In this document: positions 17,861 to 28,183 of the stretch, piece by piece
Layout: every line of letters starts with the position of its first letter
Position numbering within the stretch: the stretch's first letter is position 1
Assembly (NCBI GenBank): GCA_009927815.1
Contig: RFMI01000065.1
Span: 1-43,478, forward strand
DNA length: 43,478 bases
Direction of reading: 5' to 3'
From: Betaproteobacteria bacterium
Lineage (GTDB): Bacteria > Pseudomonadota > Gammaproteobacteria > Burkholderiales > UBA3065
The notes under the pieces: generated by a model
The model's input: the letters and a program-made list of their open reading frames with translations, nothing else
Told to the model about the DNA's origin: nothing
Database searches by the model: none
Position numbers and translations under genes: made by a program

Positions 17861-19531
17861 TCAGAACAGTCCGACTACCTTGCCGTTGTCGTCAATGTCG
17901 ATTTTCTCGGCGCTGGGCACCTTGGGCAGGCCCGGCATGGTCATGATGTCGCCACAAATCATGACGATGAACTGCGCACCCGCCGCCAGCCGCACTTCGC
18001 GGATGTTGACCATGTGGCCACTGGGGGCGCCACGCACGGTGGCGTCGGTGCTGAACGAGCTTTGCGTCTTGGCCACGCAAATCGGGTAGCTGCCGTAGCC
18101 AGCATCCTGCCAAGCCTGGATCTGCTGCTTGACCTTGGCCGGCGCGCTGATGTCGGCGGCGCCGTAGATCTTGGTGGCGACCTTCTTCATCTTGTCCCAG
18201 AGGCTGTCGCTGTCTTCGTAGACGAAGGTCGGCGAGCTCTTGCCTTCGGCGAGACGCACCACCTCGTGCGCCAGGTTCTCGGCGCCTGCACCACCCTTGG
18301 CCCAATGCTCGGCCAGCACCACGTTGGCACCCAGCGCCTTCATGCGCTCGGTGACCATGGCGATCTCGGCATCGGTGTCGAAGGTGAAGCGATTGATCGA
18401 CACCACACACGGCAGGCCGTAGTTGGTGGTGACGTTGTGGACGTGGCGCTCGAGGTTGACGAGACCCTTGCCGAGAGCGTCGAGATCCTCGGTGTTGAGG
18501 GCTTTGACGTCCTTGCCACCGTGGTATTTGAGTGCGCGCACCGTCGCTACAACGACGCAGGCTGACGGCATCAGGCCGGTCTTGCGGCACTTGATGTCGA
18601 GGAATTTCTCAGCGCCCAAGTCGGCGCCAAAGCCGGCTTCAGTCACCACGTACTCGCCGAGCTTTAGCGCGCTCTGCGTGGCGATCACCGAGTTGCAACC
18701 GTGGGCGATGTTGGCGAAGGGGCCGCCGTGGACGAAGGCCGGGTTGTTCTCCAGCGTCTGCACCAGGTTGGGCTTGAGCGCATCCTTGAGCAGCACGGTC
18801 ATCGCACCGTGGGCGTTGAGGTCGCGCGCGTGAACCGGCTTCTGGTCGCGGGTGTACCCGATGACGATGTCGCCGAGCCGCTCTTTGAGGTCCTTGACCG
18901 AGGTTGCCAGACAGAAAATGGCCATGACTTCGGAGGCCACCACAATGTCGAAGCCGTCCTGACGAACAAAACCGTTGGCGGTGCCGCCAATGCCGATGAC
19001 GATGTCGCGCAGGGCACGGTCGTTCATGTCGACGACGCGCTTCCAAGTGATGCGGCGCGGGTCGATGTCGAGCGTGTTGCCGTGGTTGATGTGGTTGTCG
19101 ATCATCGCCGACAGCAGGTTGTTGGCCAGCGCGATGGCCGAGAAGTCACCCGTAAAGTGCAGGTTGATGTCTTCCATCGGCACGATCTGCGCGTAGCCGC
19201 CGCCGGCCGCGCCGCCCTTCACACCGAACACCGGGCCGAGCGAGGGCTCGCGCAGGCAGATCACGGTCTTCTTACCGATGCGGTTGAGTGCGTCACCCAG
19301 ACCCACGGTGGTGGTGGTTTTGCCTTCGCCGGCCGGGGTCGGGCTAATGGCCGTAACCAGAATCAGCTTGCCGTTGGGCTTGCCCTTTAGGGAGTCGACG
19401 TAGTCAAGCGAGACCTTGGCCTTGAAATGACCGTACGGTTCCAGATGCTCGTCCGCGATGCCGAGCTTGGCGGCCACCTCGGTGATGCGCTTCATCGTCG
19501 CTTTCTGTGCAATCTCGATATCGCTGGCCAT
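17861..19531 (-). CDS. fhs: Formate-tetrahydrofolate ligase
   Basis: Also called FtfL. It makes 10-formyl-H4F from formate, ATP and H4F, the entry of formate carbon into the assimilatory folate branch. ATG 19531 ([20 protein letters not shown]) follows AAGGAG and gives 556 residues, the family norm. Key parts are the P-loop [59 protein letters not shown], and [19 protein letters not shown]. In serine-cycle methylotrophs this enzyme sets the flow of formate into biomass. It lies downstream of gckA by 39 bases. Confidence 0.96.
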   Translation of the reverse strand: MASDIEIAQKATMKRITEVAAKLGIADEHLEPYGHFKAKVSLDYVDSLKGKPNGKLILVTAISPTPAGEGKTTTTVGLGDALNRIGKKTVICLREPSLGPVFGVKGGAAGGGYAQIVPMEDINLHFTGDFSAIALANNLLSAMIDNHINHGNTLDIDPRRITWKRVVDMNDRALRDIVIGIGGTANGFVRQDGFDIVVASEVMAIFCLATSVKDLKERLGDIVIGYTRDQKPVHARDLNAHGAMTVLLKDALKPNLVQTLENNPAFVHGGPFANIAHGCNSVIATQSALKLGEYVVTEAGFGADLGAEKFLDIKCRKTGLMPSACVVVATVRALKYHGGKDVKALNTEDLDALGKGLVNLERHVHNVTTNYGLPCVVSINRFTFDTDAEIAMVTERMKALGANVVLAEHWAKGGAGAENLAHEVVRLAEGKSSPTFVYEDSDSLWDKMKKVATKIYGAADISAPAKVKQQIQAWQDAGYGSYPICVAKTQSSFSTDATVRGAPSGHMVNIREVRLAAGAQFIVMICGDIMTMPGLPKVPSAEKIDIDDNGKVVGLF

Positions 19532-19570
19532 GCCGGTCTCCTTCAGAGTTTTGGATTTGTTTTGACTGCT

Positions 19571-20848
19571 CTAGCGGGTCAACAGAATGACCCGGTAATC
19601 ATTGACATTGGTGCGCGTCGGGCCGGTGACGATGAGATCGTCGAGCGCGTCAAAAAAGCTGTACGCGTCATTGTTCTCAAGAAAGGCCAGTGGCTTGGGC
19701 AAACCCTTGGCGGCTGCACGGGCGAGGCTATCCGGCCCCAGATAGGCACCGGCATTGTCTTCCGAGCCATCGATGCCGTCCGTGTCAGCGGCCAGGGCGT
19801 ACATGTCCGGCGCACCCTCAAGGTCGATGCACAAGGACATCAGGAACTCGGCGCACCGCCCGCCGCGGCCTTTGCCCTTAACCGTCACCGTGCACTCACC
19901 ACCGCTGATCAGTGCAATGGGCGCCGTGAACGGACGCTGATGCGCGCGCACCTCGCGAGCCAGCGCGCCGTAGACCTTAGCCACCTCGCGCGCCTCGCCA
20001 GTGACCGAGTCACCCAGAACCGCGCTGGCGATGCCGTGCTTGGCAAAAAACTCGGCGGCGGCGGTGAGCATGCCGGTGGCGGTGCCGATGACACGATTCT
20101 CGCAGCGCGCGAAGACTGCGTCGCCCGGCTTGGGCGTCTCGGCTCGGACGCCGCGCACGCCTTCGTCCAAAACTTTCGCCACACTCGCGGGCGGTGTGAC
20201 CTCCCAGCGCTTGAGGATGGCTACCGCATCGGCGTAGGTGGTCGGGTCCGGCGCGCAGGGGCCGGAGGCGATGTGAGTGGCTTCGTCGCCAGTGACATCC
20301 GAGATCACCAGCGCCAGCACTTGCGCCTTGCACGCGGCGGTCAGACGTCCACCTTGGATGAGCGACAGGTGCTTGCGGACAGTGTTCATGTCCTGAATCG
20401 GGGCGCCGCTCTTGAGCAGGTCTTTTGTGACTTGCTTGAGTTCGGCCATCGAAATGCCCTCGACCGGCAAGCTGAGCAGGCTCGAGCCACCACCGGAGAC
20501 CAATGCTAGCAAGAGGTCGTCCGGGCCCAGCTGCTGAACCGCAGCGAGGATCTCGCGCGCCGCAGCCTCTCCGTTCTCGTCCGGCACCGGGTGACCGGCC
20601 TCGACCACGCGGATGCGGTGGGTCGACATGCCATGCTCGTAGCGAGTGATCACCACGCCCTCGAGGGGGGCGTCGGCCGGCCAGTGGCGTTCCACCGCAG
20701 CGGCCATTGAGGCAGCCGCCTTGCCGGCACCGATCACCAGGGTGCGACCCTTCGGCGGCTGAGGCAGGTGCTGCGGCAGGATGACCAGCGGGTCGACGGC
20801 AGCCACGGCCGCCTTGTACGAATCAATCAGCAGGCTGCGAGGATCCAT
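19571..20848 (-). CDS. gckA: Glycerate 2-kinase (MOFRL family)
   Basis: Phosphorylates D-glycerate to 2-phosphoglycerate in the serine cycle. The 425-residue protein starts at ATG 20848, nine bases after the fchA stop, so translation is likely coupled. Family marks are TLVIGAGKAAASMAAAVE, AGHPVPDENGEAAAREIL, the glycine-rich ALVSGGGSSLLSLPVEGIS, MNTVRKHLSLIQGGRL, LVISDVTGDEATHIASGPCA, and the MOFRL C-terminal ALISGGECTVTVKGKGRGGR with LAADTDGIDGSEDNAGAY. The 2-phosphate specificity is inferred from family and context. Confidence 0.93.
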   Translation of the reverse strand: MDPRSLLIDSYKAAVAAVDPLVILPQHLPQPPKGRTLVIGAGKAAASMAAAVERHWPADAPLEGVVITRYEHGMSTHRIRVVEAGHPVPDENGEAAAREILAAVQQLGPDDLLLALVSGGGSSLLSLPVEGISMAELKQVTKDLLKSGAPIQDMNTVRKHLSLIQGGRLTAACKAQVLALVISDVTGDEATHIASGPCAPDPTTYADAVAILKRWEVTPPASVAKVLDEGVRGVRAETPKPGDAVFARCENRVIGTATGMLTAAAEFFAKHGIASAVLGDSVTGEAREVAKVYGALAREVRAHQRPFTAPIALISGGECTVTVKGKGRGGRCAEFLMSLCIDLEGAPDMYALAADTDGIDGSEDNAGAYLGPDSLARAAAKGLPKPLAFLENNDAYSFFDALDDLIVTGPTRTNVNDYRVILLTR

Positions 20849-20857
20849 AGCAACCGT

Positions 20858-21493
20858 TCAGTGGCCGAGGATGGTCTGCTTGACCAGCCCAAAGACCTTG
20901 GCGTCCATCGCTGCACCTTCGGCCATCAGACGCTCGGCCTCGTCCATGCGCGGCTGAGCGAAGGACTTGTCCTCGATCGCGGCAGCGTTGACAAACACAT
21001 TCAGCACCGCGCTGCGCAGCGCAGCCTGGGCCGCCAGTACAGCGACGCCAGCATCCGAAATGATGTTGACGTTGCCGATCTCGGCGATGCGCAAGGTCAG
21101 CGGCAGCACTTGGTGCGCCAGACGCGCGCAGTGCAGTGGCGCCTCGGTGGCCTCCTTCAGCGCGACTTGAATGGCGGCGCTGCGGGCGGCCTTCTGTTCG
21201 TCCGAGTCCTTGGGCAAGCCGTAGGCGGCCATCACTGTGTCGAACGCAGCCACGTCTTCCTGCAGGGCGGCGGTCAACTGGGCTCGGAGCTTCTCGCTCT
21301 CGGCCAGCACGTCCTTGACCTGCGGCTCGACCTCGGCGTACTTCTTTTTGCCGACCGTGAGGTTGGCGACCATCGACACCAGCGCGGCGCCCATGGCACC
21401 CATCACGGCAGCGGCAGAGCCGCCGCCCGGGGTCGGTTGTGCAGAGGCCAATTGGTCGAGAAAGCCCTCGACCGGGAGTTGCTTCATCGTCAT
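20858..21493 (-). CDS. fchA: Methenyl-tetrahydrofolate cyclohydrolase
   Basis: FchA interconverts 10-formyl-H4F and 5,10-methenyl-H4F. The frame is open well upstream through mtdA, but the ATG at 21493 (MTMKQLPVEGFLDQLASAQP) fits the family start, and an in-phase ATG follows at 21487. The protein has 211 residues, typical of the cyclodeaminase/cyclohydrolase (FTCD_C) family, and shows TPGGGSAAAVMGAMGAALVSM, VGKKKYAEVEP, EDVAAFDTVMAAYGLPKDSD and GNVNIISDAGVAVLAAQAAL. It lies 10 bases after mtdA and 9 bases before gckA. Confidence 0.94.
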   Translation of the reverse strand: MTMKQLPVEGFLDQLASAQPTPGGGSAAAVMGAMGAALVSMVANLTVGKKKYAEVEPQVKDVLAESEKLRAQLTAALQEDVAAFDTVMAAYGLPKDSDEQKAARSAAIQVALKEATEAPLHCARLAHQVLPLTLRIAEIGNVNIISDAGVAVLAAQAALRSAVLNVFVNAAAIEDKSFAQPRMDEAERLMAEGAAMDAKVFGLVKQTILGH

Positions 21494-21503
21494 CTCGGTG
21501 TCC

Positions 21504-22358
21504 TTAGACCATGCCCTTGGCGACGGCGTAGACCTGCTCGGCGTCGAACACCTGGTCGGCAGCCTCGAACAGCTTACCGACGCAGGCGCGGTGCACAGCC
21601 AGCTTGAGGTTGCCGAAGCCGAGCGCGCCGTAGACGATCTTGCCGTGCTTCTCGACCGCCTTGTCGCCCATGCCAATGCCGGCAATGCCGAGCGGCGGGG
21701 TGGCGTTGGCGTCGCAGAGGACCTCCAGCGTCGGGCTGGTGGCCCAGTCGTCTTCGCGCAGAAGTTCACTGCTGGCGGCGCCAGCCGAGAAGATGAGATG
21801 CGCGCCCTGGATGGCGGCGAGGCGCTCCTCCGGCGTGCCACCGGCAGCGGCGATGCAGTCGAAACCGAAGCGCGCCTTAATGTCATTACAGGCGGCCTGC
21901 GCCTTGTCGACGGTGCGCGAGGTGATCACCACCTGCGCGCCCTCGCCCGCCAGCATGGCGGCGGCACGCTGGCCGACCGGACCGGTGCCGGCGAGGATGA
22001 CGGCGCGCTTGCCCTTGGCGCTGGTGTGCTTGGTCAAGCACGCCACGCCGGCGGCGGCCGTGGTGTTCGAGCCGTTGGAGTCGAGCATCACCGACACGCG
22101 GAACTTGGCAAAGAACTTCTTTTGCACCGCTGCAAACAGCTCCTGGCCAGCGGCGAGGTTGCTGCCGCCCACGAAGATGGCGGTGTTTTGCTTCTCGCCG
22201 CGGGTGAAGATGCAGCCGTCGACAAGGAAGCCGACGTTCTGGGGGGTGATGCCACCGTGCACGATCACGTGATCGGCACCGCCGTCGTAAGCAACAACGG
22301 TGTCAAAACTGTTGCCGAGCGCGTCGGTGTCCAGTTGGAACAAAAGTTTCTTAGTCAT
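21504..22358 (-). CDS. mtdA: NADP-dependent methylene-H4F / methylene-H4MPT dehydrogenase
   Basis: MtdA reduces methenyl-H4F to methylene-H4F for the serine cycle, and in methylotrophs may also act on the methanopterin cofactor. The 284 residues begin MTKKLLFQLDTDALGNSFDTV. Matches to MtdA include TRGEKQNTAIFVGGSNLAAGQ, FRVSVMLDSNGSNTTAAAGVA, the Rossmann loop ILAGTGPVGQRAAAMLAGEG followed by VVITSRTVDKAQAAC, and DANATPPLGIAGIG. This type is unrelated in sequence to FolD and is a reliable marker of methylotrophy-type C1 metabolism. It lies 34 bases after hprA. Confidence 0.95.
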   Translation of the reverse strand: MTKKLLFQLDTDALGNSFDTVVAYDGGADHVIVHGGITPQNVGFLVDGCIFTRGEKQNTAIFVGGSNLAAGQELFAAVQKKFFAKFRVSVMLDSNGSNTTAAAGVACLTKHTSAKGKRAVILAGTGPVGQRAAAMLAGEGAQVVITSRTVDKAQAACNDIKARFGFDCIAAAGGTPEERLAAIQGAHLIFSAGAASSELLREDDWATSPTLEVLCDANATPPLGIAGIGMGDKAVEKHGKIVYGALGFGNLKLAVHRACVGKLFEAADQVFDAEQVYAVAKGMV

Positions 22359-22392
22359 TGGTTTGATCTCAGATTCAGTTACGCAGCCGGTT

Positions 22393-23340
22393 TTAGGTCA
22401 CCAAGTGCTGCGGCTTGCCAGCGATGTAGGCCTCGACGTTGTCGATCAGCTGGTCGGCCAGGAACTGCATGGCGCCGTCCGAAGCCCACGCCACATGCGG
22501 CGTCAGGATGAAATTGGGGGTTTTGATGTCGAGCAGCGGATTGCCGTCTTTCGGCGGCTCCTTGGTCAGCACGTCAAAACCGGCACCGGCGATGAGACCG
22601 GTCTCTAGGGCTTCTTTGAGCGCCGCCTCGTCCACCAACCCGCCGCGAGCGGTATTGATGAGGATGGCGGTGCGCTTCATCTTGCGGAACTGCTCGAGCC
22701 CGATGAAGTTGCGCGACTCGGGCGTCAGCGGACAGTGCAGCGAAATGATGTCGGACTCGGCGAGAACGGTGTCCGGGTCGGTGAACTCGACATCTGGTGC
22801 CTTGGGCGGCGGATGGTCGGCAAACAGCACGCGCATGCCCAGAGCTCGCGCGATTTTAGCCGTACCCTGACCTAGAGCGCCTTCACCGAAGATGCCCAGC
22901 GTACTGCCGTACAGGTCGCTGATGCTGTGGTCAAAAAAGCAGAACTGGTCCTGCGCTTGCCAGCGACCGCGCAGCACATCGTCGCGGTAGGCGATGATGT
23001 TGCGACGCAAGGCAAAAATCAGCGCGAAGCTGTGCTCCGGCACGGTGTGCACGGCGTAGTTGCGGATGTTGGCCACCCCCACGCCGCGCTCACGGCACGC
23101 AGCCACATCGATCACGTCGTATCCAGTGGCGGCTACCGCAATCATTTTCAGATTCGGCAGCTGTTCCAGTGTCGCCTTACGGATGGGCACCTTGTTGGTG
23201 ATGGCCACCGTGGCGTTCTTCAGTCGCGTGACAACATCGGCCTCGAGCGTCTGGACATGCTCCTCCCAGGTGTGCTCGAACGACGGCCGACGGACGTTCG
23301 CTTTCAGCGACTGCCGGTCCAGGAATACAACGTGCTCCAT
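22393..23340 (-). CDS. hprA: NADH-dependent hydroxypyruvate reductase (glycerate dehydrogenase)
   Basis: Reduces hydroxypyruvate to D-glycerate in the serine cycle. ATG 23340 (MEHVVFLDRQSLKANVRRPS) follows GGGGGAGG and gives 315 residues. D-2-hydroxyacid dehydrogenase features: KMIAVAATGYDVIDVAACRE, the NAD-binding segment LGIFGEGALGQGTAKIARAL (GxGxxG variant), the catalytic Arg in LINTARGGLVDEAALKEAL, Glu in AGAGFDVLTKEPPK and His in LTPHVAWASDGAMQFLADQL. It lies 25 bases after sgaA. Substrate assignment rests on context plus close similarity to methylotroph HprA. Confidence 0.94.
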   Translation of the reverse strand: MEHVVFLDRQSLKANVRRPSFEHTWEEHVQTLEADVVTRLKNATVAITNKVPIRKATLEQLPNLKMIAVAATGYDVIDVAACRERGVGVANIRNYAVHTVPEHSFALIFALRRNIIAYRDDVLRGRWQAQDQFCFFDHSISDLYGSTLGIFGEGALGQGTAKIARALGMRVLFADHPPPKAPDVEFTDPDTVLAESDIISLHCPLTPESRNFIGLEQFRKMKRTAILINTARGGLVDEAALKEALETGLIAGAGFDVLTKEPPKDGNPLLDIKTPNFILTPHVAWASDGAMQFLADQLIDNVEAYIAGKPQHLVT

Positions 23341-23365
23341 GGGTCCTCCCCCTTCGTTATTCTTG

Positions 23366-24559
23366 TTAGCGCTTCAACAGACCCGACGGCGGCTGGTTGT
23401 TGCGCCAGTACTCGCTGGCCGCAGCGATGCCACTGCCCGGCTGCACCTTGATGCCGCAATCGAGCATGGCCATCTCGGCACCAGCGATGCCGGCCGAGAG
23501 GTGGACTTCGTTGAGGTCGCCGAGGTGGCCAATGCGGAACAGCTTGCCGGCAACCTTGGACAGACCGGCACCCAGCGACACGTTGTAACGGTGGTAGGCA
23601 CGCGCGATGACCTCAGCGCCGTTGATGCCTTCCGGCACCATGACAGCGGAAACGGTATCCGAATACCACTTCGGCTCCTTGGCGCACAGCTGCAGGCCCC
23701 AACCCTTCTGCACGGCAGCGCGGGCGCCTTCGGCGAGGTAGTGGTGACGGGCGATGATGTTGTCCAGGCCTTCTTCTTCGATGGCCTTGAGTGCTTCAAT
23801 CAGGCCATAGAACAGCGGCAGTGCCGGGGTGTAGGGGAAATAGCCGCTGGCGTTGGCGTTAATCATGTCGCCAAGATCGAAATAGCAGCGCTTCATCTGA
23901 GCGGTTGAGCGCAGGTCGAGAGCCTTCTGGCTGGCGCAGAGCACACCCAGACCAGCCGGCAGCATCATGCCCTTCTGCGAACCGGACACCGCCATGTCGA
24001 CGCCCCAGTCGTCAAAGCGGAAGTCGATCGAGCCCAGACCCGAGACGGTGTCGACGAACAGGAGTGCCGGGTGCTTGGCATCGTTCAGAGCCTTGCGCAC
24101 CGCGCCAATGTCCGAGGACACGCCGGTGGCCGTCTCGTTGTGGCAAGCCAGCACGGCCTTGATCTGGTGGCCGGTGTCGGCCTTCAGACGCTCGGCGTAC
24201 TGCTCGACCGGCACGCCAGTGCCCCACTCGACGTCGATGACCTCGACGTCCAGACCGAGGCGGCTGCACATGTCAATCCACAGGTGGCTGAACTGACCAA
24301 AGCGCGAGGCAAGGATCTTGTCGCCCGGGCTCAGGGTGTTGGTCACCGCGGCTTCCCAGCAACCGGTGCCCGACGACGGGAACACGAACGGGGTGCCACT
24401 GGTGGTGCGGAACAGCTTCTTCAAGCCGGGGACAATCTGCTCCCACAGCGACGGGAATTTCGGCGAACGGTGGTCTTCCATCGACACAACCATTGCACGC
24501 AGGACACGGTCGGGCACGTTGGACGGACCCGGAACGAACAGGAAATTACGACCAGCCAC
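23366..24559 (-). CDS. sgaA: Serine-glyoxylate aminotransferase
   Basis: PLP enzyme that converts serine plus glyoxylate to hydroxypyruvate plus glycine, the link that regenerates glycine for GlyA. Start is GTG 24559 with GAGGAG seven bases upstream, giving MAGRNFLFVPGPSNVPDRVL and 397 residues. Class V aminotransferase parts: VFPSSGTGCWEAAVTNTLSP, ACHNETATGVSSDIGAVRKA, LLFVDTVSGLGSIDFRFDDW with the PLP-contacting Asp, and the Schiff-base Lys in AVSGSQKGMMLPAGLG. A GC-rich hairpin lies between glyA and this gene, so it may mark a new transcript or an mRNA processing point. Confidence 0.95.
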   Translation of the reverse strand: MAGRNFLFVPGPSNVPDRVLRAMVVSMEDHRSPKFPSLWEQIVPGLKKLFRTTSGTPFVFPSSGTGCWEAAVTNTLSPGDKILASRFGQFSHLWIDMCSRLGLDVEVIDVEWGTGVPVEQYAERLKADTGHQIKAVLACHNETATGVSSDIGAVRKALNDAKHPALLFVDTVSGLGSIDFRFDDWGVDMAVSGSQKGMMLPAGLGVLCASQKALDLRSTAQMKRCYFDLGDMINANASGYFPYTPALPLFYGLIEALKAIEEEGLDNIIARHHYLAEGARAAVQKGWGLQLCAKEPKWYSDTVSAVMVPEGINGAEVIARAYHRYNVSLGAGLSKVAGKLFRIGHLGDLNEVHLSAGIAGAEMAMLDCGIKVQPGSGIAAASEYWRNNQPPSGLLKR

Positions 24560-24632
24560 GTTAATTCTCCTCGAAAGTTATAGCGCCGCCTGACCGGCGG
24601 GCCACATTATGAATTGGCAGGGGAAACAGGAT

Positions 24633-24658
24633 TGACGGGGGCCGAACGACCCCCGTCA
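24633..24658 (-). terminator. Hairpin after glyA (weak terminator or mRNA 3' structure)
   Basis: TGACGGGGG and CCCCCGTCA form a nine-base-pair stem with an eight-base loop, 7 bases after the glyA stop on the minus strand. The following minus-strand sequence (AATCCTGTTTCCCC) has only a poor T-run, so this is either a weak terminator or an mRNA-stabilising structure between glyA and sgaA. Confidence 0.55.
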
Positions 24659-24665
24659 GATGCGA

Positions 24666-25949
<1,284 letters not shown>

Positions 25950-25961
25950 GACTCAAGTCTC

Positions 25962-26020
25962 CTAGGTTTAGTGTTTTTAAGGTCTGGACGCGAAAGCTTA
26001 GACCGCCGCCCTTAACCTAG
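25962..26020 (-). promoter_or_regulatory. Structured leader candidate upstream of glyA
   Basis: On the minus strand CTAGGTT (26020-26014) can pair over seven bases with AACCTAG (25968-25962), the latter overlapping the first bases of the glyA ribosome-binding site TAGGAG. Inside this stem GGTCT (26004-26000) can pair with AGACC (25985-25981), or alternatively TTAAGG (26015-26010) with CCTTAA (25982-25977), giving mutually exclusive folds. A weak sigma-70-like pair (TTTGCT at 26019-26024, TAAGCT at 25995-26000) lies in the same place, so this may instead be promoter or operator DNA. It matches no riboswitch class I know. Confidence 0.3.
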
Positions 26021-26113
26021 CAAACTTGCAACATTTCACGCGGCCGCGCAATCGCAAGAACTTATGACCCCCATATAGAGTTGCCGGGCGTCACGGGCAG
26101 CGGACCCGATCGA

Positions 26114-26911
26114 TCAGGCAACGCCACCCTCGATCAGCGCGTATGCCGAATGGTTATGGATTGACTCGAAGTTCTCCGACTCGACCACGAAGCGGCCAAT
26201 GCGGTGGTCGGCCTTGAGCGCGCCGGCCACGTCGCGCACCATGTCCTCGACGAACTTGGGGTTCTCGTAGGCGCGCTCGGTGACGTACTTCTCATCCGGT
26301 CGCTTGAGCAGGCCGAACAGTTCACAGGAGGCCTGCGCCTCTACAGTCTGGATGACGTCCTCGATCCAGACGAAGTCGCGCGTCTCAACCGTGACCGTCA
26401 CGTGCGAGCGCTGGTTGTGCGCGCCATAGTCGGAAATGTTCTTTGAGCACGGGCAGAGGCTGGTCACCGGCACCAGCACCTTCATCTGGAAGCGGTAGTG
26501 GCCCTCACGAACCTCGCCGATGAATGTGACTTCGTAGTCGAGCAGGCTTTCGACACCGGAAATGGGCGCCTTCTTGTTGACGAAGTACGGGAACTTCATC
26601 TCGATGTAGCCGGCTTCAGCCTCGAGACGGGCCACCATCTCGCGCACCAGCGGCTCGAACGACTCGACCGAGATCTCGCGGTCGCCACTGTTGAGGATCT
26701 CAACGAAGCGGCTCATGTGCGTGCCTTTAAAGTTGTGCGGCAGGTGCACGTACATGTTGAAGTTGGCGACGGTGTGTTGCACCCCACCCGAGCGATCAAG
26801 CACCTTGGCGGGATGGCGGATGTCCTTGATGCCAACCTTATCGATGGCCAGCTGGCGGGTGTCGGGGGTGCCCTGAACGTCAGGGATTTGTACGGGTTCG
26901 TTGGGGTGCAT
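26114..26911 (-). CDS. folE2: GTP cyclohydrolase I, type IB (FolE2)
   Basis: Makes 7,8-dihydroneopterin triphosphate from GTP, the first step toward folate and other pterins, using a metal site different from FolE. ATG 26911 ([20 protein letters not shown]) gives 265 residues; the longer open frame reaches into ispA and was rejected. Conserved parts are [19 protein letters not shown], the Cys-containing [20 protein letters not shown], and [14 protein letters not shown]. In many betaproteobacteria folE2 follows ispA-dxs; dxs is absent here. Its position beside the serine-cycle genes could support the high folate need of that pathway, but this is inference. Confidence 0.95.
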   Translation of the reverse strand: MHPNEPVQIPDVQGTPDTRQLAIDKVGIKDIRHPAKVLDRSGGVQHTVANFNMYVHLPHNFKGTHMSRFVEILNSGDREISVESFEPLVREMVARLEAEAGYIEMKFPYFVNKKAPISGVESLLDYEVTFIGEVREGHYRFQMKVLVPVTSLCPCSKNISDYGAHNQRSHVTVTVETRDFVWIEDVIQTVEAQASCELFGLLKRPDEKYVTERAYENPKFVEDMVRDVAGALKADHRIGRFVVESENFESIHNHSAYALIEGGVA

Positions 26912-26975
26912 GGGCGACCTCTTCAATGATTGTCGTGTTCTGGGTTGTCGCTGAGTATACGACGGCACGTGTAAT

Positions 26976-26996
26976 GTCCGACCAAAGCAGTCGGAC
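26976..26996 (-). terminator. Hairpin downstream of ispA
   Basis: GTCCGAC and GTCGGAC form a seven-base-pair stem with a seven-base loop; a second partly overlapping GACGC/GCGTC hairpin lies at about 27006-27019. Both are in the gap between ispA and folE2. There is no clear T-run, so termination is only possible. The repeated GTCCGAC core is notable. Confidence 0.4.
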
Positions 26997-27041
26997 TTTG
27001 GTTCCGACGCGCCAGCGTCCGACACAACGCCCTGGCAACGA

Positions 27042-27950
27042 TCAGGCGCCCCGACGCAGCAAGGTCTGAGCCAACTGCCGCAATCGCGTGGTGTCGCCGT
27101 CGATGTCGTCGAGGGCGCCAAGCGCACGCGCGTGCAAGGTCTGAGCCAGTTCTCGGGCCGGCGTGATGCCGAGCATGCTGACGTAGGTCGGTTTATTGGC
27201 GGCCTCATCCTTGCCGGCGGTCTTGCCGAGTTCGGCAGTGCTGGCCTCGGCGTCGAGGATGTCGTCGACCACTTGAAACGCGAGCCCCACCGCCATCGCG
27301 TAACGGTCCAGCGCCGTTGCTGCGGGCGTGCCGAGGGCGCCGCCGCAGCCAACGCCCAGATTGACCGCGGCGCGAATCAGCGCGCCGGTCTTGTGCATGT
27401 GCATGTGCTCGAGTTGCGGCACGCTCAGCTCGACGCCGACGCTGTCAAGGTCGATGGCCTGGCCGCCGGCCATGCCGCGTGAACCGGACGCCACGGCCAG
27501 CTGATGAGCCATGGCCAGCTGCGCGGCCGGGTCGGCCAGCAGCCCTGGCGCCGACAGCAGTGCAAAGGCCAGCGACTGCAGGCTGTCGCCGACCAGCATG
27601 GCGGTGGCCTCGTCGAAAGCGATGTGGACGGTCGGCTTGCCGCGACGCAGGTCGTCGTCGTCCATGCACGGCAGATCGTCGTGCACCAGCGAGTAGGCGT
27701 GAATCAGCTCGACAGCACACGCGGCCTGGTCGAGCGCAGTCGCGGGCGCTGCGAACACCGCTCCGGCAGCGCAGGTGAGCAACGGTCGCACCCGCTTGCC
27801 ACCGCCGAGCACCGCGTAGCGCATCGCCTGATGCAAGCGCTGCGGCACCAAGGCCGATTCCGGCAAAGCCTGCTCAAGTGCACGCTCGACGCGGTTGCGA
27901 ACAGCGTCAGCCCAATCGGCGAACGGTGCATCGGCGGCAACGACACTCAT
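27042..27950 (-). CDS. ispA: Farnesyl diphosphate synthase (geranyltranstransferase)
   Basis: Condenses IPP with DMAPP and GPP to make farnesyl diphosphate for ubiquinone and undecaprenyl lipids. The 302 residues start [35 protein letters not shown], the first Asp-rich motif [20 protein letters not shown] and the second, [13 protein letters not shown], are intact. Its ATG overlaps the xseB stop by ATGA (27947-27950), as is typical of xseB-ispA pairs. Confidence 0.95.
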   Translation of the reverse strand: MSVVAADAPFADWADAVRNRVERALEQALPESALVPQRLHQAMRYAVLGGGKRVRPLLTCAAGAVFAAPATALDQAACAVELIHAYSLVHDDLPCMDDDDLRRGKPTVHIAFDEATAMLVGDSLQSLAFALLSAPGLLADPAAQLAMAHQLAVASGSRGMAGGQAIDLDSVGVELSVPQLEHMHMHKTGALIRAAVNLGVGCGGALGTPAATALDRYAMAVGLAFQVVDDILDAEASTAELGKTAGKDEAANKPTYVSMLGITPARELAQTLHARALGALDDIDGDTTRLRQLAQTLLRRGA

Positions 27951-28183
27951 GCGTTATCCCCGCCGTCGAAGGCGCGCAGCACTTCGCCATCCACAATCTG
28001 CACCTGCTGACGCACCGCCTCGAGGCGACCGCGACAGGCGATCAACAACTGACTGCCGCGCTGGTAGGCGGCCAATGCGGCATCCAGCGCCAAGTCACCG
28101 CGTTCGAGCTGGCCGACCAGGGTTTCGAGTTCGCGGATGGCGGCCTCAAAATCAAATTCGGCAGCGGACGGGTTTTCGCTCAC
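27947..28183 (-). CDS. xseB: Exodeoxyribonuclease VII small subunit
   Basis: Small subunit of Exo VII, which degrades single-stranded DNA to oligonucleotides. The 78-residue protein starts at GTG 28183, with GAGGAG eight bases upstream, and reads MSENPSAAEFDFEAAIRELE, then TLVGQLERGDLALDAALAAY and RGSQLLIACRGRLEAVRQQV, the family helix pattern. The longer open frame to 28369 is panB sequence. The GTG overlaps the TGA that would end the frame-restored panB (GTGA at 28180-28183), and the xseB stop overlaps ispA. Confidence 0.93.
   Translation of the reverse strand: MSENPSAAEFDFEAAIRELETLVGQLERGDLALDAALAAYQRGSQLLIACRGRLEAVRQQVQIVDGEVLRAFDGGDNA

Noticed and set aside
16605-18089. 494-residue plus-strand open frame across mtkA and fhs
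   Set aside because: It spans two well-supported minus-strand genes in antisense and matches no family.
25950-26113. Glycine or THF riboswitch before glyA
   Set aside because: Neither consensus core could be found; only a simple two-state pairing is visible.
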